A DNA stretch of 64,000 nucleotides from an alpha proteobacterium BAL199 (lineage in GTDB: Bacteria; Pseudomonadota; Alphaproteobacteria; Thalassobaculales; Thalassobaculaceae): positions 62,001 to 126,000 of the forward strand of contig ABHC01000019.1 of NCBI GenBank assembly GCA_000171835.1. Reading direction: 5' to 3'. Position numbers and translations under genes: made by a program. How positions within the stretch are numbered: the stretch's first letter is position 1; every line of letters starts with the position of its first letter. Of this stretch, positions 43,011 through 52,035 are shown one piece after another. Under the pieces are notes generated by a model. The model did not search any database, was not told where the DNA came from, and saw nothing but the letters and a program-made list of their open reading frames with translations.

Positions 43011-44680
43011 CCGACATTCCCCAAGCGGCGTGCCGACTGACGTGAAGATCGCCTCAATCCGACCTCTGGACAATCGTTTTTGCCCCAAGCGGCGTCAGGG
43101 GTCGCGCAGGCTGCTGTAACAGGGCGGATCAGACCGGGAAGCCGCTGTGTCCTGGCCCAGGGGCGGTGTTTTTCAGCGCAGTGGATAGACCTGTCCTGCC
43201 GCTTTCGTTCAGTTTGGGTCCGGATCGCGGTCATGCGCATAGCGGTGGCGCTCGCAATCGGCGGATAGCGGCGAGGATGGCGCGCACCATCGGGCCGGTG
43301 ACGGCCACCTCGGCCAACTGGAAGGTAATGGCGCGGGCGTGGCGCACGACGCGTGCCCCGATCTTGATCAGCTTGAGCTGCAGGCTGGTTAGCGACCAGT
43401 CGGCCATCGCCTCGGGTAGCTCGATGCAGCGCAGGAAGGTGGCCAGGTTGTAGGCCAGTGCGTGCAACTGCAGCCGCACCTCGTTGTCGCGGAACTTCCG
43501 GCATGACAGCCGCGTCCAGTGAAAGGCATGCTTGCCTTCCTTGATATGCTGCTCGGCGGTGCCGCGGCGATTGTAAAAGCGGGTGATCTCGTCCGGCTCC
43601 ATCGGCAGGTTGGTGACGATGAAGCCGACCTTGGGGAACAGTTCGCCCGGATGCCATTCGATCTTGGCGATCACGCGGCGTGGCTTGTCCCAACTCTGAG
43701 CCTGATACTGGAAGTCCTCGTAGAACCGCTTCACCTTGGTCTTTGACGGCCGCCCAACGGGGCGGGTTAACCGATGAGCGATGCAGCCTTCGAGAACGGC
43801 GTTCTTCTTCATCCGGATGGCGTAGAAATAGCCTGCCCCTTCCAGTCGCTCATAGAGTGCCGGGATCGCATAGGCGGCATCGGCCCGGAAGAAGCGGCCA
43901 CCAAGGTTGCGACCAGCGTAGCGGGTGATCACCGGATCAAGGACGTTCCGCCAGCCGTCGGCGCTGTGGACGTTGCCATTGCGCAGGGCGCAGCGTTCCA
44001 GCATGCCGAACTGGTTGAACAAGAAGTTGGGATGATAGCAGTTGCAGTCGAAATGCCCGTTCCACGCCGCTCCTTCCTGATCGCCATGCGTCGGGCTGAC
44101 CGAGCTGTCCATGTCCAGCACGATATACTTGAGCCCGTTGCGGTCATGAAACCGGTCAATCCATCGGCCATTCAGGTCGGCCAGCGCCGCCCGGTTCTCA
44201 GGCAAGGCCAGTGTCTCGGTCTCGAACCGCCCCATCTGCGATGCTGAAGCTGCTTGCGCATCGACGGCCCTGCCGCCGACAACCTGACGCATCACCGGGT
44301 CGAGCGCGAGACGGTCAGCATCGTTCACATCCCCATATCCGGCCAGCCGCCCGAACACCGATTGCCGGAACAGCCCGTCAAGACGATGGACCGTGTTCCT
44401 TCCGATACGATTGTCGCGCAGCGAAGCTGATGCCAGATTGGACAGCCCAAGCGCATCGTCAAGCTCGCGCATCACCAGCAGGCCGCCGTCCGAACTGATC
44501 TGCGTGCCACGAAATTCCAGCCGCACGCGAGGGTCGAAATCCACCCGATCTGCCCGCTGTAATCCCGCACCCTCTGGGTGATCCATGAAATACGCCCCTC
44601 GCAGCCATCAACACCATGATTTGTATAGGTAATGTTGAGTTCAAGACAGCGAAATCAGCCGGCTACTCGGGGAATGCGGG
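43011..44680 (-). mobile_element. IS1380-family element
   Basis: About 1.67 kb. Left end CCGACATTCCCCAAGCGGC and right end (reverse complement) CCCGCATTCCCCGAGTAGCC are related inverted repeats. It carries one transposase. A target duplication is not clear, so the exact ends may be off by a few bases. Confidence 0.75.
43231..44586 (-). CDS. IS1380 family transposase
   Basis: 451 residues. Family signatures: FRGTQISSDGGLLVMRELDD at the N-terminus, the first Asp in YIVLDMDSSVSPTHGDQEGA, FFRADAAYAIPALYERLEGA with the second, and RFYNRRGTAEQHIKEGKHAF with the Glu. Complete, no frameshift. It separates the carbonic anhydrase from the DUF3489 phage-side gene. Confidence 0.94.
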   Translation of the reverse strand: MDHPEGAGLQRADRVDFDPRVRLEFRGTQISSDGGLLVMRELDDALGLSNLASASLRDNRIGRNTVHRLDGLFRQSVFGRLAGYGDVNDADRLALDPVMRQVVGGRAVDAQAASASQMGRFETETLALPENRAALADLNGRWIDRFHDRNGLKYIVLDMDSSVSPTHGDQEGAAWNGHFDCNCYHPNFLFNQFGMLERCALRNGNVHSADGWRNVLDPVITRYAGRNLGGRFFRADAAYAIPALYERLEGAGYFYAIRMKKNAVLEGCIAHRLTRPVGRPSKTKVKRFYEDFQYQAQSWDKPRRVIAKIEWHPGELFPKVGFIVTNLPMEPDEITRFYNRRGTAEQHIKEGKHAFHWTRLSCRKFRDNEVRLQLHALAYNLATFLRCIELPEAMADWSLTSLQLKLIKIGARVVRHARAITFQLAEVAVTGPMVRAILAAIRRLRAPPLCA

Positions 44681-44706
44681 TAGAAGGATGAAGGGGATAC
44701 AGCGCT

Positions 44707-45276
44707 TTAATCGATTAGCCTGTAGACGCGCCCACGCCCGTCGACCTTTTCGGAAGTGACATCGAGCCCGAGCTTCTTCTTGAGCGCCCCGGCGATGGCG
44801 CCGCGAACCGTGTGCTGCTGCCAGCCTGTGGCCGCGACGATCTCGGCAATGGTCGCACCGATCTCGGCTCGGAGCATCTCGATCAGCAACGCCTGCTTGG
44901 TGCCCTCGCGCGGTGTGCGAGGCTTGGACGCTGGCTTCGGCGCGGCCGCGGGTTCCGTCGCGGCGTCCTCGGCCGGCGCCTCATTGGCGCCCGTCGGCGC
45001 GCTGTCGGGGCTCTCCGGCGCGATGCCGATGGCGGCAAGTCCGGTCCGGGTCGCGACCAGCGTGGTGCCGTGCCCATCGCCGGTTTTGCGCCAGACAGGC
45101 TCCTCTTTGTGGAGGTCGGCATCGACCTCCTCGACGAGGCCTTTGGCGACCATGGTATCCACCACCTTGGTGGCGGCACCTCCGCGCAGGGAGCCGGGAA
45201 GCGGCAGGACGATGTGGCCCTCGCGCTCGGCAGCGGCGCGGAGGATGGCGGCTTGTGTGTCAGTGAGCTTGGTCAT
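44707..45276 (-). CDS. DUF3489 domain protein
   Basis: 189 residues: an N-terminal winged-helix-like part (LTDTQAAILRAAAEREGHIV, TKVVDTMVAKGLVEEVDADL), an Ala/Pro-rich linker and a C-terminal DUF3489 unit (KQALLIEMLRAEIGATIAEI, ATGWQQHTVRGAIAGALKKK, GRGRVYRLI). The second half is a DNA-binding-like fold. DUF3489 genes often accompany DUF2924 and serine recombinase genes on mobile elements, as at 60.3-61 kb. Likely a small regulatory or accessory protein of the prophage. Confidence 0.88.
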   Translation of the reverse strand: MTKLTDTQAAILRAAAEREGHIVLPLPGSLRGGAATKVVDTMVAKGLVEEVDADLHKEEPVWRKTGDGHGTTLVATRTGLAAIGIAPESPDSAPTGANEAPAEDAATEPAAAPKPASKPRTPREGTKQALLIEMLRAEIGATIAEIVAATGWQQHTVRGAIAGALKKKLGLDVTSEKVDGRGRVYRLID

Positions 45277-45373
45277 GGGGTCGTCTCCTTGGTCGGGACC
45301 GCGCCCGTCGCGGCCCTTCTACGACCCCAAGCCGCGCGGCATGGCGCGGCCGGAGTTCGGGCGGTAGCCGGGT

Positions 45374-45595
45374 TCACTCGGCGTGTTCGCCCTCCTTGAA
45401 AGCGGCGTCGGTGATGCGGTTCAGAAGTTCGGCGTAGTGGGCGAGCGTTCCGACATGGCCCCAGTTGATGTCGTCGGGCGCGTAGCCAAAATGGTCGTCG
45501 CTCAGGTTCTTCAGTCGGTCGAGCATCGCGTCGATCTCTGCCTTGGTGGCAATGAAAGCGTCGATGGCTTGCGGCTTGTTCCGGGTCTTGATCAT
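45374..45595 (-). CDS. Small phage hypothetical protein
   Basis: 73 residues (MIKTRNKPQAIDAFIATKAE, MLDRLKNLSDDHFGYAPDDI, HVGTLAHYAELLNRITDAA). Acidic and helical. The start at 45595 has a CGGAGGCAGCC ribosome site. It is divergent from the terminase small subunit; the same arrangement, reduced to its first codons, recurs at 3868. Function unknown. Confidence 0.72.
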   Translation of the reverse strand: MIKTRNKPQAIDAFIATKAEIDAMLDRLKNLSDDHFGYAPDDINWGHVGTLAHYAELLNRITDAAFKEGEHAE

Positions 45596-45693
45596 GGCTG
45601 CCTCCGTCCTTGTCGGTGACGTCATACAGGCTCTGATCGAGGCACCCATCAAGTCGATAAGATCATGATTTTGAATAATAATAAGAGTTCTCG

Positions 45694-46233
45694 ATGCAGG
45701 GTCTGAGCGAGCGTCAGTACGCGGCTCACCGTGGTGTGTCGCGGGGTGCTGTACAGAAGGCGCGGACCAGCGGGCGCCTGGCGCTGCACGCCGACGGCTC
45801 GATCGACGCCGCCGGCTCGGACGCGCGCTGGTCATCGTCGACCGACCCGGCGATGGCGCGCGGGAGCATCAAATCGGTGCCGACCACCGCCATCGCCGGC
45901 GTCCGCGACACCCTCGCCGAAGCCGGCCAGGCAGCGGCCGGCGCGACCACGTTCATGCAGGCGCGAACCGCCAACGAGGTGCTGAAGGCGCAGGAGCGCC
46001 GGGTGCGCCTGCAGAAGATGAAGGGCGAACTGATCGACCGGGCGCGCGTGGTCGGCCAGGTGTTCGCACTGGCGCGGACGGAACGGGACGCCTGGGCGCA
46101 GTGGCCTGCCCGCGTCGCCGGCCTGATGGCGGCCGATCTCGGGGTTGAGGCCGGTCTCCTGCGCCGCGTCCTGGAGAACCATGTCCGCCAGCACCTCGCA
46201 ACGCTTGCCGAGCCGAGGCTCACCGTCGACTGA
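45694..46233 (+). CDS. Phage terminase small subunit
   Basis: 179-residue DNA-packaging protein. The N-terminus has an HTH that would bind the packaging site (LSERQYAAHRGVSRGAVQKA), then a Ser/Ala-rich linker and a helical oligomerisation region (RTANEVLKAQERRVRLQKMK, RARVVGQVFALARTERDAWA). It resembles Nu1/TerS of lambda-like and P2/Mu-like phages. It overlaps the large subunit gene. A truncated copy lies at 3965. Confidence 0.88.
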   Translation: MQGLSERQYAAHRGVSRGAVQKARTSGRLALHADGSIDAAGSDARWSSSTDPAMARGSIKSVPTTAIAGVRDTLAEAGQAAAGATTFMQARTANEVLKAQERRVRLQKMKGELIDRARVVGQVFALARTERDAWAQWPARVAGLMAADLGVEAGLLRRVLENHVRQHLATLAEPRLTVD

Positions 46234-48100
46234 CCTGTCAGATGATTACGGCTACGACGGCGGCGACCAGGTGCTCGCGGCCTGGCTCCAGGGGCTCGCA
46301 CCCGACCCGGACCTGACCGTATCGAGGTGGGCCGACCGGCACCGCCGACTGACCTCGGTGGCGTCGGCCGAGCCCGGCGCCTGGCGAACGGATCGGACAC
46401 CGTACCTGCGGTCCATCATGGACGACCTGTCGCCGTCGTCAGCGGTCGAGCGGGTCGTCTTCATGAAGGGCGCCCAACTCGGCGGCACCGAGGCTGGCCT
46501 GAACTGGCTCGGCTACGTGATCCATCACGCCCCGGGCCCGCTGCTGCTGGTTCAGCCGACCGTCGAGGGCGCCAAACGCGTCTCCAAGCAGCGTGTCGAC
46601 GCGCTGATCGAGGCGAGCCCGGATCTGGCCGCGCGCGTCCGAGACCCGCGCTCGCGCGACAGCGGCAACACGGTGCTGATGAAGGAGTTCCCGGGCGGCG
46701 TGCTGATCCTGACCGGCGCCAACTCGGCGGTCGGCCTGCGCTCGATGCCGGTGCGCTATCTGTTCCTCGACGAGGTCGACGGCTATCCGGGCGACGCCGA
46801 TGGGGAAGGCGATCCGGTAGCGCTGGCGATCCAGCGCGCGGCAACCTTCCTGAACCGCAAGATCCTGATGGTGTCGACACCGACGCTGAAGGGGTTCAGC
46901 CGGATCGAGGCGGCGTACCTGGAGAGCGACCGGCGGGTGTTCGCCTTGCCCTGCGACGGCTGCGGTGAGCGCCACCAGATTCTGTGGAGGGACATCCGCT
47001 GGCCGGGAGGCCAGATCGACGAGGCGGCCTGGCACTGCCCGACCTGCGGTACCCGGCATCCTGAGCACCGCAAGCCCGCGTTGCTTGCCGCCGGCGCCTG
47101 GCAAGCGACGGCGTCAGGTGACGGACGGACGGCTGGTTATCATCTCTCCAGCCTCTACAGCCCGTGGGTGTCGTGGGCAGAGATCGCCGCCGAGCATGCC
47201 GCTGCCAAGGAGGACCCGGTCCGTCTCAAGGTCTGGGTCAACACCAAGCTGGCGGAGACCTGGGAGGAGCGCGACGGCGAGCGGCTCGACGCCGATGGCC
47301 TGATGCTCCGCCGCGAAAACTGGGGCACCGCGGTGCCGGCCGAGGTCGCGGTGGTCACCTGCGGCATCGACGTGCAGGACGATCGCCTGGAACTGGAGAT
47401 AGTCGGCTGGGGCCGAGACGAGGAAAGCTGGTCTCTCGACACCGTCGTGCTGTGGGGTGATCCGGCCGGGTCCCGTGTCTGGGACGACCTCGACACCGCG
47501 TTGTCCCGGCGGCTGTCGCACGCCACGCTGCCGGGCGGCATCGGCATCGACGCCGCCTGCATCGACACCGGCGGCCACCACACTCTGGCGGCCTACGCCT
47601 TCTGCCGGGGCAAGGAGCGCCGCCGCATCTGGGCGATCAAGGGCATGGCGGGTGCCAGACCGATCTGGCCACGTCGGCCAAGCCGGGCCAACAAGGGCAA
47701 GGTCAACCTGTTTGCCATCGGTGTCGATGCAGCCAAGGAGGCTGTCTATGCCCGGCTAAAGGTGATGCCACCCGGAGCCGGGTCGTGCCACTTCCCGCTG
47801 GAACGGGACGCGGCGTGGTTCGAGCAGCTGACCGCCGAGCGCGTGCGCACCCGGTACGTGAAGGGGTTCCCGCAGCGCTACTGGTGGAAGCCGGACGGCC
47901 GGCGCAACGAGGCGCTGGACACACGGGTCTACGCCTACGCCGCTTTGCACGGCCTGATCGCCATGGGCCTGTCGCTCAATGCCCGCGTCGCGGCACTGCC
48001 GGTGCCGCAAACCAAGACCACGCCATCCACACCTGTCGTCGCAATCCCGGCGAGCCCACGGCGACGGCGGGCGATTGCATCGACTTACATGCAAGGCTGA
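46181..48100 (+). CDS. Phage terminase large subunit (gpA type)
   Basis: 639-residue ATPase/nuclease that packages phage DNA. Motifs: VSRWADRHRRLTSVASAEPG start region, FMKGAQLGGTEAGLNWLGYV (Walker A-like), RYLFLDEVDGYPGDADGEGD (Walker B with DE), a C-x-x-C zinc site (ALPCDGCGERH and HCPTCGTRH) and the nuclease-side ACIDTGGHHTLAAYAFCRG. The ATG at 46181 has GGAG upstream but lies inside the terS gene; GTG at 46271 is an alternative closer to the conserved start. No frameshift. It is followed 16 bases later by the gpW gene. Confidence 0.92.
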   Translation: MSASTSQRLPSRGSPSTDLSDDYGYDGGDQVLAAWLQGLAPDPDLTVSRWADRHRRLTSVASAEPGAWRTDRTPYLRSIMDDLSPSSAVERVVFMKGAQLGGTEAGLNWLGYVIHHAPGPLLLVQPTVEGAKRVSKQRVDALIEASPDLAARVRDPRSRDSGNTVLMKEFPGGVLILTGANSAVGLRSMPVRYLFLDEVDGYPGDADGEGDPVALAIQRAATFLNRKILMVSTPTLKGFSRIEAAYLESDRRVFALPCDGCGERHQILWRDIRWPGGQIDEAAWHCPTCGTRHPEHRKPALLAAGAWQATASGDGRTAGYHLSSLYSPWVSWAEIAAEHAAAKEDPVRLKVWVNTKLAETWEERDGERLDADGLMLRRENWGTAVPAEVAVVTCGIDVQDDRLELEIVGWGRDEESWSLDTVVLWGDPAGSRVWDDLDTALSRRLSHATLPGGIGIDAACIDTGGHHTLAAYAFCRGKERRRIWAIKGMAGARPIWPRRPSRANKGKVNLFAIGVDAAKEAVYARLKVMPPGAGSCHFPLERDAAWFEQLTAERVRTRYVKGFPQRYWWKPDGRRNEALDTRVYAYAALHGLIAMGLSLNARVAALPVPQTKTTPSTPVVAIPASPRRRRAIASTYMQG

Positions 48101-48256
48101 ACCGGAGTAACGACGATGACGCCCGACCGTCTTGCCGCCTGGCGCGAGGCGCTTCTGGAGGCACGGTTCCGGGGAGTGCTGACGGTCAAGGCGGGGGACA
48201 AGAGCGTCACCTACCGCAGTGACGCCGAACTGGCGGCCGCCATTGCGGCCGTCGAG

Positions 48257-49833
48257 GAGCCTGTTGCTGAATGAGTCTGGCTTGACGGCATGAAGCAGCT
48301 ATCCGGTGATTTTGCCCTCAGACGGCATTTTTCTTGTCCAATTGCTTCAGTTCAAGAGCCATTTTCCACCCTTTCTTCCTCTGCGGACGGACTCCGAGTG
48401 TAGTTTTTTGATGTTGTGGGCGGCGCAGTGCAGGTTCCATTCACCCTGGGTCTCCTGCTCCCCGCGCATCATGAATCCGTCTGCGCCCTGGGTCTCCTTC
48501 ATTTGCCCGAACACCGGTTCCACGGTCTGGCCGCGCAGCCGGTAAAGTTTTCGGCCCCGTTGGGTCAGGAGCTTACGCTCCATCTGGTCACGGGCACTCA
48601 TGTCCCTGGGTATACGGCCCCGGGGTGGTGGAGCATCACGCATCGCCTTGCGCTGCTTCCAATCCTTAGTGGTGGCGATCAGGTATTCGCATTCCGCTGT
48701 TTCCGTGGCCGCGTTCTCGTCAGACCAATAGCCCGCGTCAAACAGGCCAACCCCCAGCACCGCCTCGTCGCCGGTCACCGCCTCCATCATCGTCAGGGTC
48801 CGGGCAATCATCGGGGCCAGTTGGCGAACGTCGTTGGCCTGGTTCGTCACATCGGTGGCGAGGATGATCTGGTCCGCCGTCACCACCGCCTGGGCATTGT
48901 ACCCCTGGAGATATCCCTTGCGGCTCTTCATGATCCGGCTGTCCGGGTCGCTCACGTTGGCCTTGGCCTCTTCCTTGACAACCGCCTCGGCTGTCTTCGG
49001 CTTCCGCCCGCGTTTGGCTTTTCCGTTCGCCTTTTCCTCGGCAATCCGGGCGTTGATCTTCTCCTGCTGCTCGACCCGTTGATGGTCGGCTTCGCGCAAG
49101 AGACGTTCATGACAGGAGCGAAGACGGGACAGCCGATCTGACGGCTTCCTCAGCCCGACGGGAACATCGTCACCTCGGCCCTCCCCGAACATCCCGTCCT
49201 CGGCGGCATCGATCGCCTCGGCCTCCGACAGCATGGCGGCAACCTCCGCCTCCAGGGACTTCGAGGTCTGGTTCGCCGCAAGCGACGCATTTGCCTTCAC
49301 CTTGGTCCCATCCAGCGCCACCACGCCCAACCGCACCAGCCCCGCCGCATGACACAGCTTCAGGACCTCCACGAACAGGGTCTCCAGGTCGCCCCGGTGC
49401 CGCTTGCGGAACCGCGCTATCACGCTGTGGTCGGGAACCTCGGCGCACACGATCGTCCGAAACCCAGCATCCCGCACGCACAGGCGCTCGATCTTGCGGC
49501 TTGAGCGTTGCCCGTTCGCATACGCATAAACAAGGAGACTAACCATCATCCTCGGCGCGAACGGTGGCGCTCCCGACCCACGCTTCCGGTAGTGCGTCTC
49601 GAATGCCGATAGATCCATCAAACCCACGGCATCCAGAAGAAGGTGCACGAGGTCTGTGTCCGGAACCCAATCCGCCATGTCCACCGGCAGAAGAAACCGC
49701 TGCCTACGATCTGGTTCTCGGTAAAAATTTGCCATCTCCCCCCCCTTCAAATTGCCTCTCCCAACGGAATCAGGACCCCGTCAGTGGGTCAAGCGGAGAT
49801 CGTCGGTGGAACCGGTGATTCTGCAACAGCCTC
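48257..49833 (-). mobile_element. IS1182-family element, copy 2
   Basis: 1577 bases, same ends as copy 1, flanked by the 4-base duplication CGAG (48253-48256 and 49834-49837). No difference from copy 1 was seen, which implies very recent transposition. Confidence 0.95.
48347..49735 (-). CDS. IS1182 family transposase, copy 2
   Basis: Protein identical to that encoded at 32165-33553 (462 residues, MANFYREPDRRQRFLLPVDM start; D in VVALDGTKVKANAS, C-terminal GQTVEPVFGQMKETQG). It reads against the direction of the interrupted gpW and of the phage head operon. Confidence 0.95.
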   Translation of the reverse strand: MANFYREPDRRQRFLLPVDMADWVPDTDLVHLLLDAVGLMDLSAFETHYRKRGSGAPPFAPRMMVSLLVYAYANGQRSSRKIERLCVRDAGFRTIVCAEVPDHSVIARFRKRHRGDLETLFVEVLKLCHAAGLVRLGVVALDGTKVKANASLAANQTSKSLEAEVAAMLSEAEAIDAAEDGMFGEGRGDDVPVGLRKPSDRLSRLRSCHERLLREADHQRVEQQEKINARIAEEKANGKAKRGRKPKTAEAVVKEEAKANVSDPDSRIMKSRKGYLQGYNAQAVVTADQIILATDVTNQANDVRQLAPMIARTLTMMEAVTGDEAVLGVGLFDAGYWSDENAATETAECEYLIATTKDWKQRKAMRDAPPPRGRIPRDMSARDQMERKLLTQRGRKLYRLRGQTVEPVFGQMKETQGADGFMMRGEQETQGEWNLHCAAHNIKKLHSESVRRGRKGGKWLLN

Positions 49834-49905
49834 CGAGGTGGAGCTGGCCCAGACCTCGGGCAGACGCCGCCCGCGCTTCCTCGCCACCACCGCGGCGAAG
49901 GGCCT

Positions 49906-51381
49906 GTGAGCTTGCTCGGCGGTATCCGGCGGCGTATCGCCATGATGGTTGGCGGCTTCGACGGCGGCCTGTCGGCGCGGCGGCTCCGCGGCTTCCACGC
50001 CAGCCGTGCGCACGTCAACGCGCTGATCCAGGCCGCCGGGGCGGACCTGACGGCACGCGCCCGGTATCTCGTGCGCAACAACGGCTATGCCGCCAATGCG
50101 GTCGAGAGCTGGGCCGGCAACGTGGTCGGTACCGGTATCAAGCCGTCGGCCCGGGCATCCGACCCGGCGGTCAAGGACCGCCTGCAGCGGCTCTGGCTCG
50201 CCTGGACCGACGATGCCGATGCCGATGGGTTGACCGACTTCTACGGCTTGCAGCGCCGGGCCGCGCGCGAGCTGTTCATCGCCGGTGAGATCTTCGCCCG
50301 GATCCGTATCAGACGGTTGAGTGACGGGCTCACCGTGCCGTTGCAGATCCAGATGCTGCCCTCGGAGATGCTGCCGCTCGCCGACAACCGATTGCTCGCC
50401 AATGGTCACGTCGTGCGCCAGGGCATCGAGTTCGACCGCATCGGTCGCCGGGTGGCGTATCACTTCCTTCGGCGGCACCCGGGCGACCCGACCGATCCAG
50501 GGCTCGTCGGCGAGACCGTCGCGGTACCGGCCGACAGCGTGATCCATCTCTACGACCCGGTCGACGCCGGTCAGCTTCGTGGCGCGTCCAGGTTCGCGCC
50601 GGCCCTGGTGAAGCTGTTCCTGCTCGACCAGTACGACGACGCCGAACTGGACCGCAAGAAGGTGGCTGCCATGTTCGTCGGCTTCGTGCGCCGACCGGCG
50701 CCGGAGCTGAAGGACCCGCTGGAGCACGACGCCCGCGGCGAGCCGCTCCTGCCGCTGGAACCCGGCCAGCTGCAGATGCTCGATGACGGCGAGGACATCA
50801 CGTTTTCCAGCCCGGCCGATGTCGGTGGCTCCTACGAGGCGTTCCAGTACCGGACCCTGCTGCAGGTATCGGCCGCGTTGGGAATGCCTTACGCCAACGT
50901 CACCGCCGACATGCTGAAGGCGAACTACTCGAACACCCGGGCGGCCCTGCTGGAGTTCCGCCGCCGCGTCGAGGCGTTCCAGCACGCCGTCATGGTGTTC
51001 CAGTTCTGCCGACCGGTGTGGCGACGCTGGATCGACCTTGCCGGATTATCCGGCACAGCACCCGCCGCTGCGGGAGATCCACCCGTCGGCGCCGACTGGC
51101 TGCCACCGCGCTGGGACTGGGTCGACCCGATCAAGGACATCCGCGCAGAGGTCGAGGCGATCGACGCCGGGCTGAAATCGCGCTCGCAGGCGATCGCCGA
51201 GCGCGGCTACGACGCCGAGCAGGTCGACGCCGAGATCGCCGCCGACCATGCTCGTGAACAGCGGCTCGGCATTGGCATTGCCAAGGCCGGACAATCTGCA
51301 TCGACGGTTGGCGCCGATCAGCTCAGCGAAGGCGATAGCGAGGACAATGCGGTCGTTACCGATCAGGCGGCCCGGGGATGA
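49906..51381 (+). CDS. Phage portal protein (lambda type)
   Basis: 491-residue ring-forming protein through which DNA enters the head. Family regions: YLVRNNGYAANAVESWAGNV, ELFIAGEIFARIRIRRLSDG, IQMLPSEMLPLADNRLLANG, SVIHLYDPVDAGQLRGASRF, LGMPYANVTADMLKANYSNT. GTG start overlapping the gpW stop. Its last six codons overlap the 3' end of the opposite-strand higA gene, so the tail may have been altered by the toxin-antitoxin insertion. Confidence 0.92.
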   Translation: MSLLGGIRRRIAMMVGGFDGGLSARRLRGFHASRAHVNALIQAAGADLTARARYLVRNNGYAANAVESWAGNVVGTGIKPSARASDPAVKDRLQRLWLAWTDDADADGLTDFYGLQRRAARELFIAGEIFARIRIRRLSDGLTVPLQIQMLPSEMLPLADNRLLANGHVVRQGIEFDRIGRRVAYHFLRRHPGDPTDPGLVGETVAVPADSVIHLYDPVDAGQLRGASRFAPALVKLFLLDQYDDAELDRKKVAAMFVGFVRRPAPELKDPLEHDARGEPLLPLEPGQLQMLDDGEDITFSSPADVGGSYEAFQYRTLLQVSAALGMPYANVTADMLKANYSNTRAALLEFRRRVEAFQHAVMVFQFCRPVWRRWIDLAGLSGTAPAAAGDPPVGADWLPPRWDWVDPIKDIRAEVEAIDAGLKSRSQAIAERGYDAEQVDAEIAADHAREQRLGIGIAKAGQSASTVGADQLSEGDSEDNAVVTDQAARG

Positions 51382-51656
51382 ACTTCGCCCTCGATGTCGG
51401 CCGCATGCTCGTCTCGCGCCTTCTCCAGGTCGTAGGTCATCTGCATCCCGAGCCAGAATTCGGGCGTGGTGCCGAAGTAGCGGGCGAGGCGCAATGCGGT
51501 GTCGGGTGTCACCGCCCGCTTGCCGTTTACGATCTGGCTGATGCGGATCTGCGGGACGCCGAGCGCCTTTGCGAGCATGTACTGACTGAGGGCGAGCGGC
51601 TTCAGGAAGTCTTCCTTCAGCACCTCACCGGGGTGGATGGGCGGGAAATCCGGCAT
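51363..51656 (-). CDS. higA: HigA-type antitoxin (XRE helix-turn-helix)
   Basis: 97 residues with the HigA signature: PPIHPGEVLKEDFLKPLALS, then HTH (MLAKALGVPQIRISQIVNGK, AVTPDTALRLARYFGTTPEF) and WLGMQMTYDLEKARDE. Neutralises HigB and represses the operon. It is 13 bases downstream of the toxin gene, the usual toxin-first order. Lies on the minus strand inside the phage head operon. Confidence 0.93.
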   Translation of the reverse strand: MPDFPPIHPGEVLKEDFLKPLALSQYMLAKALGVPQIRISQIVNGKRAVTPDTALRLARYFGTTPEFWLGMQMTYDLEKARDEHAADIEGEVHPRAA

Positions 51657-51669
51657 CGACCGGCCTCCT

Positions 51670-51951
51670 TCAGTGGTAGTCGACGATCTCGACGTCATGG
51701 GCATCGCCATTCTCCCAACGGAAGCAGATCCGCCACTGGTCATTGACGCGGACGCTGTGCTGACCGGCACGATCGCCGGACAAAGCCTCAAGTCGGTTGC
51801 CGGGCGGTGCTCGCAGGTCGTCCAGCATGCGCGCGTTGTGCAGCTGGAACAGCTTTCGGTAGGCGACCCGAACGACATCGTTCGGGATGCCCTTGCGGAA
51901 CCGGCGCTGCCAAACGGCTTCCGTCGCGACGTCGCGGAACGACTTGATCAT
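51670..51951 (-). CDS. higB: HigB-type toxin (RelE/HigB mRNA interferase)
   Basis: 93 residues (MIKSFRDVATEAVWQRRFRK, VRVAYRKLFQLHNARMLDDL, HSVRVNDQWRICFRWENGDA, HDVEIVDYH), the full HigB pattern including the C-terminal basic/aromatic residues used to cut ribosome-bound mRNA. Start at 51951; a longer frame to 52053 is rejected. With HigA it forms a complete module, so it can persist even if the prophage decays. Confidence 0.93.
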   Translation of the reverse strand: MIKSFRDVATEAVWQRRFRKGIPNDVVRVAYRKLFQLHNARMLDDLRAPPGNRLEALSGDRAGQHSVRVNDQWRICFRWENGDAHDVEIVDYH

Positions 51952-52035
51952 CGCTGCCGATAGTATCGCGTTTCGATAGCTATCGCAAGAAATAAGCAGG
52001 ACGCTCGTCCAACCAGCGCGCAACCGAGTGACCAC

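Larger units (their letters stand above)
48116..49909 (+). pseudogene. Phage head-tail joining protein gpW, split by IS1182 copy 2
   Basis: Codons 48116-48256 (MTPDRLAAWREALLEARFRG, VLTVKAGDKSVTYRSDAELA) and, after removal of the IS and one CGAG, 49838-49909 (VELAQTSGRRRPRFL) restore a 70-residue gpW-like protein. gpW plugs the portal in lambda-like phages. The restored stop overlaps the portal start (GTGA), proving the original operon order. The insertion inactivates the gene and may be polar on the downstream head genes. Confidence 0.9.
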
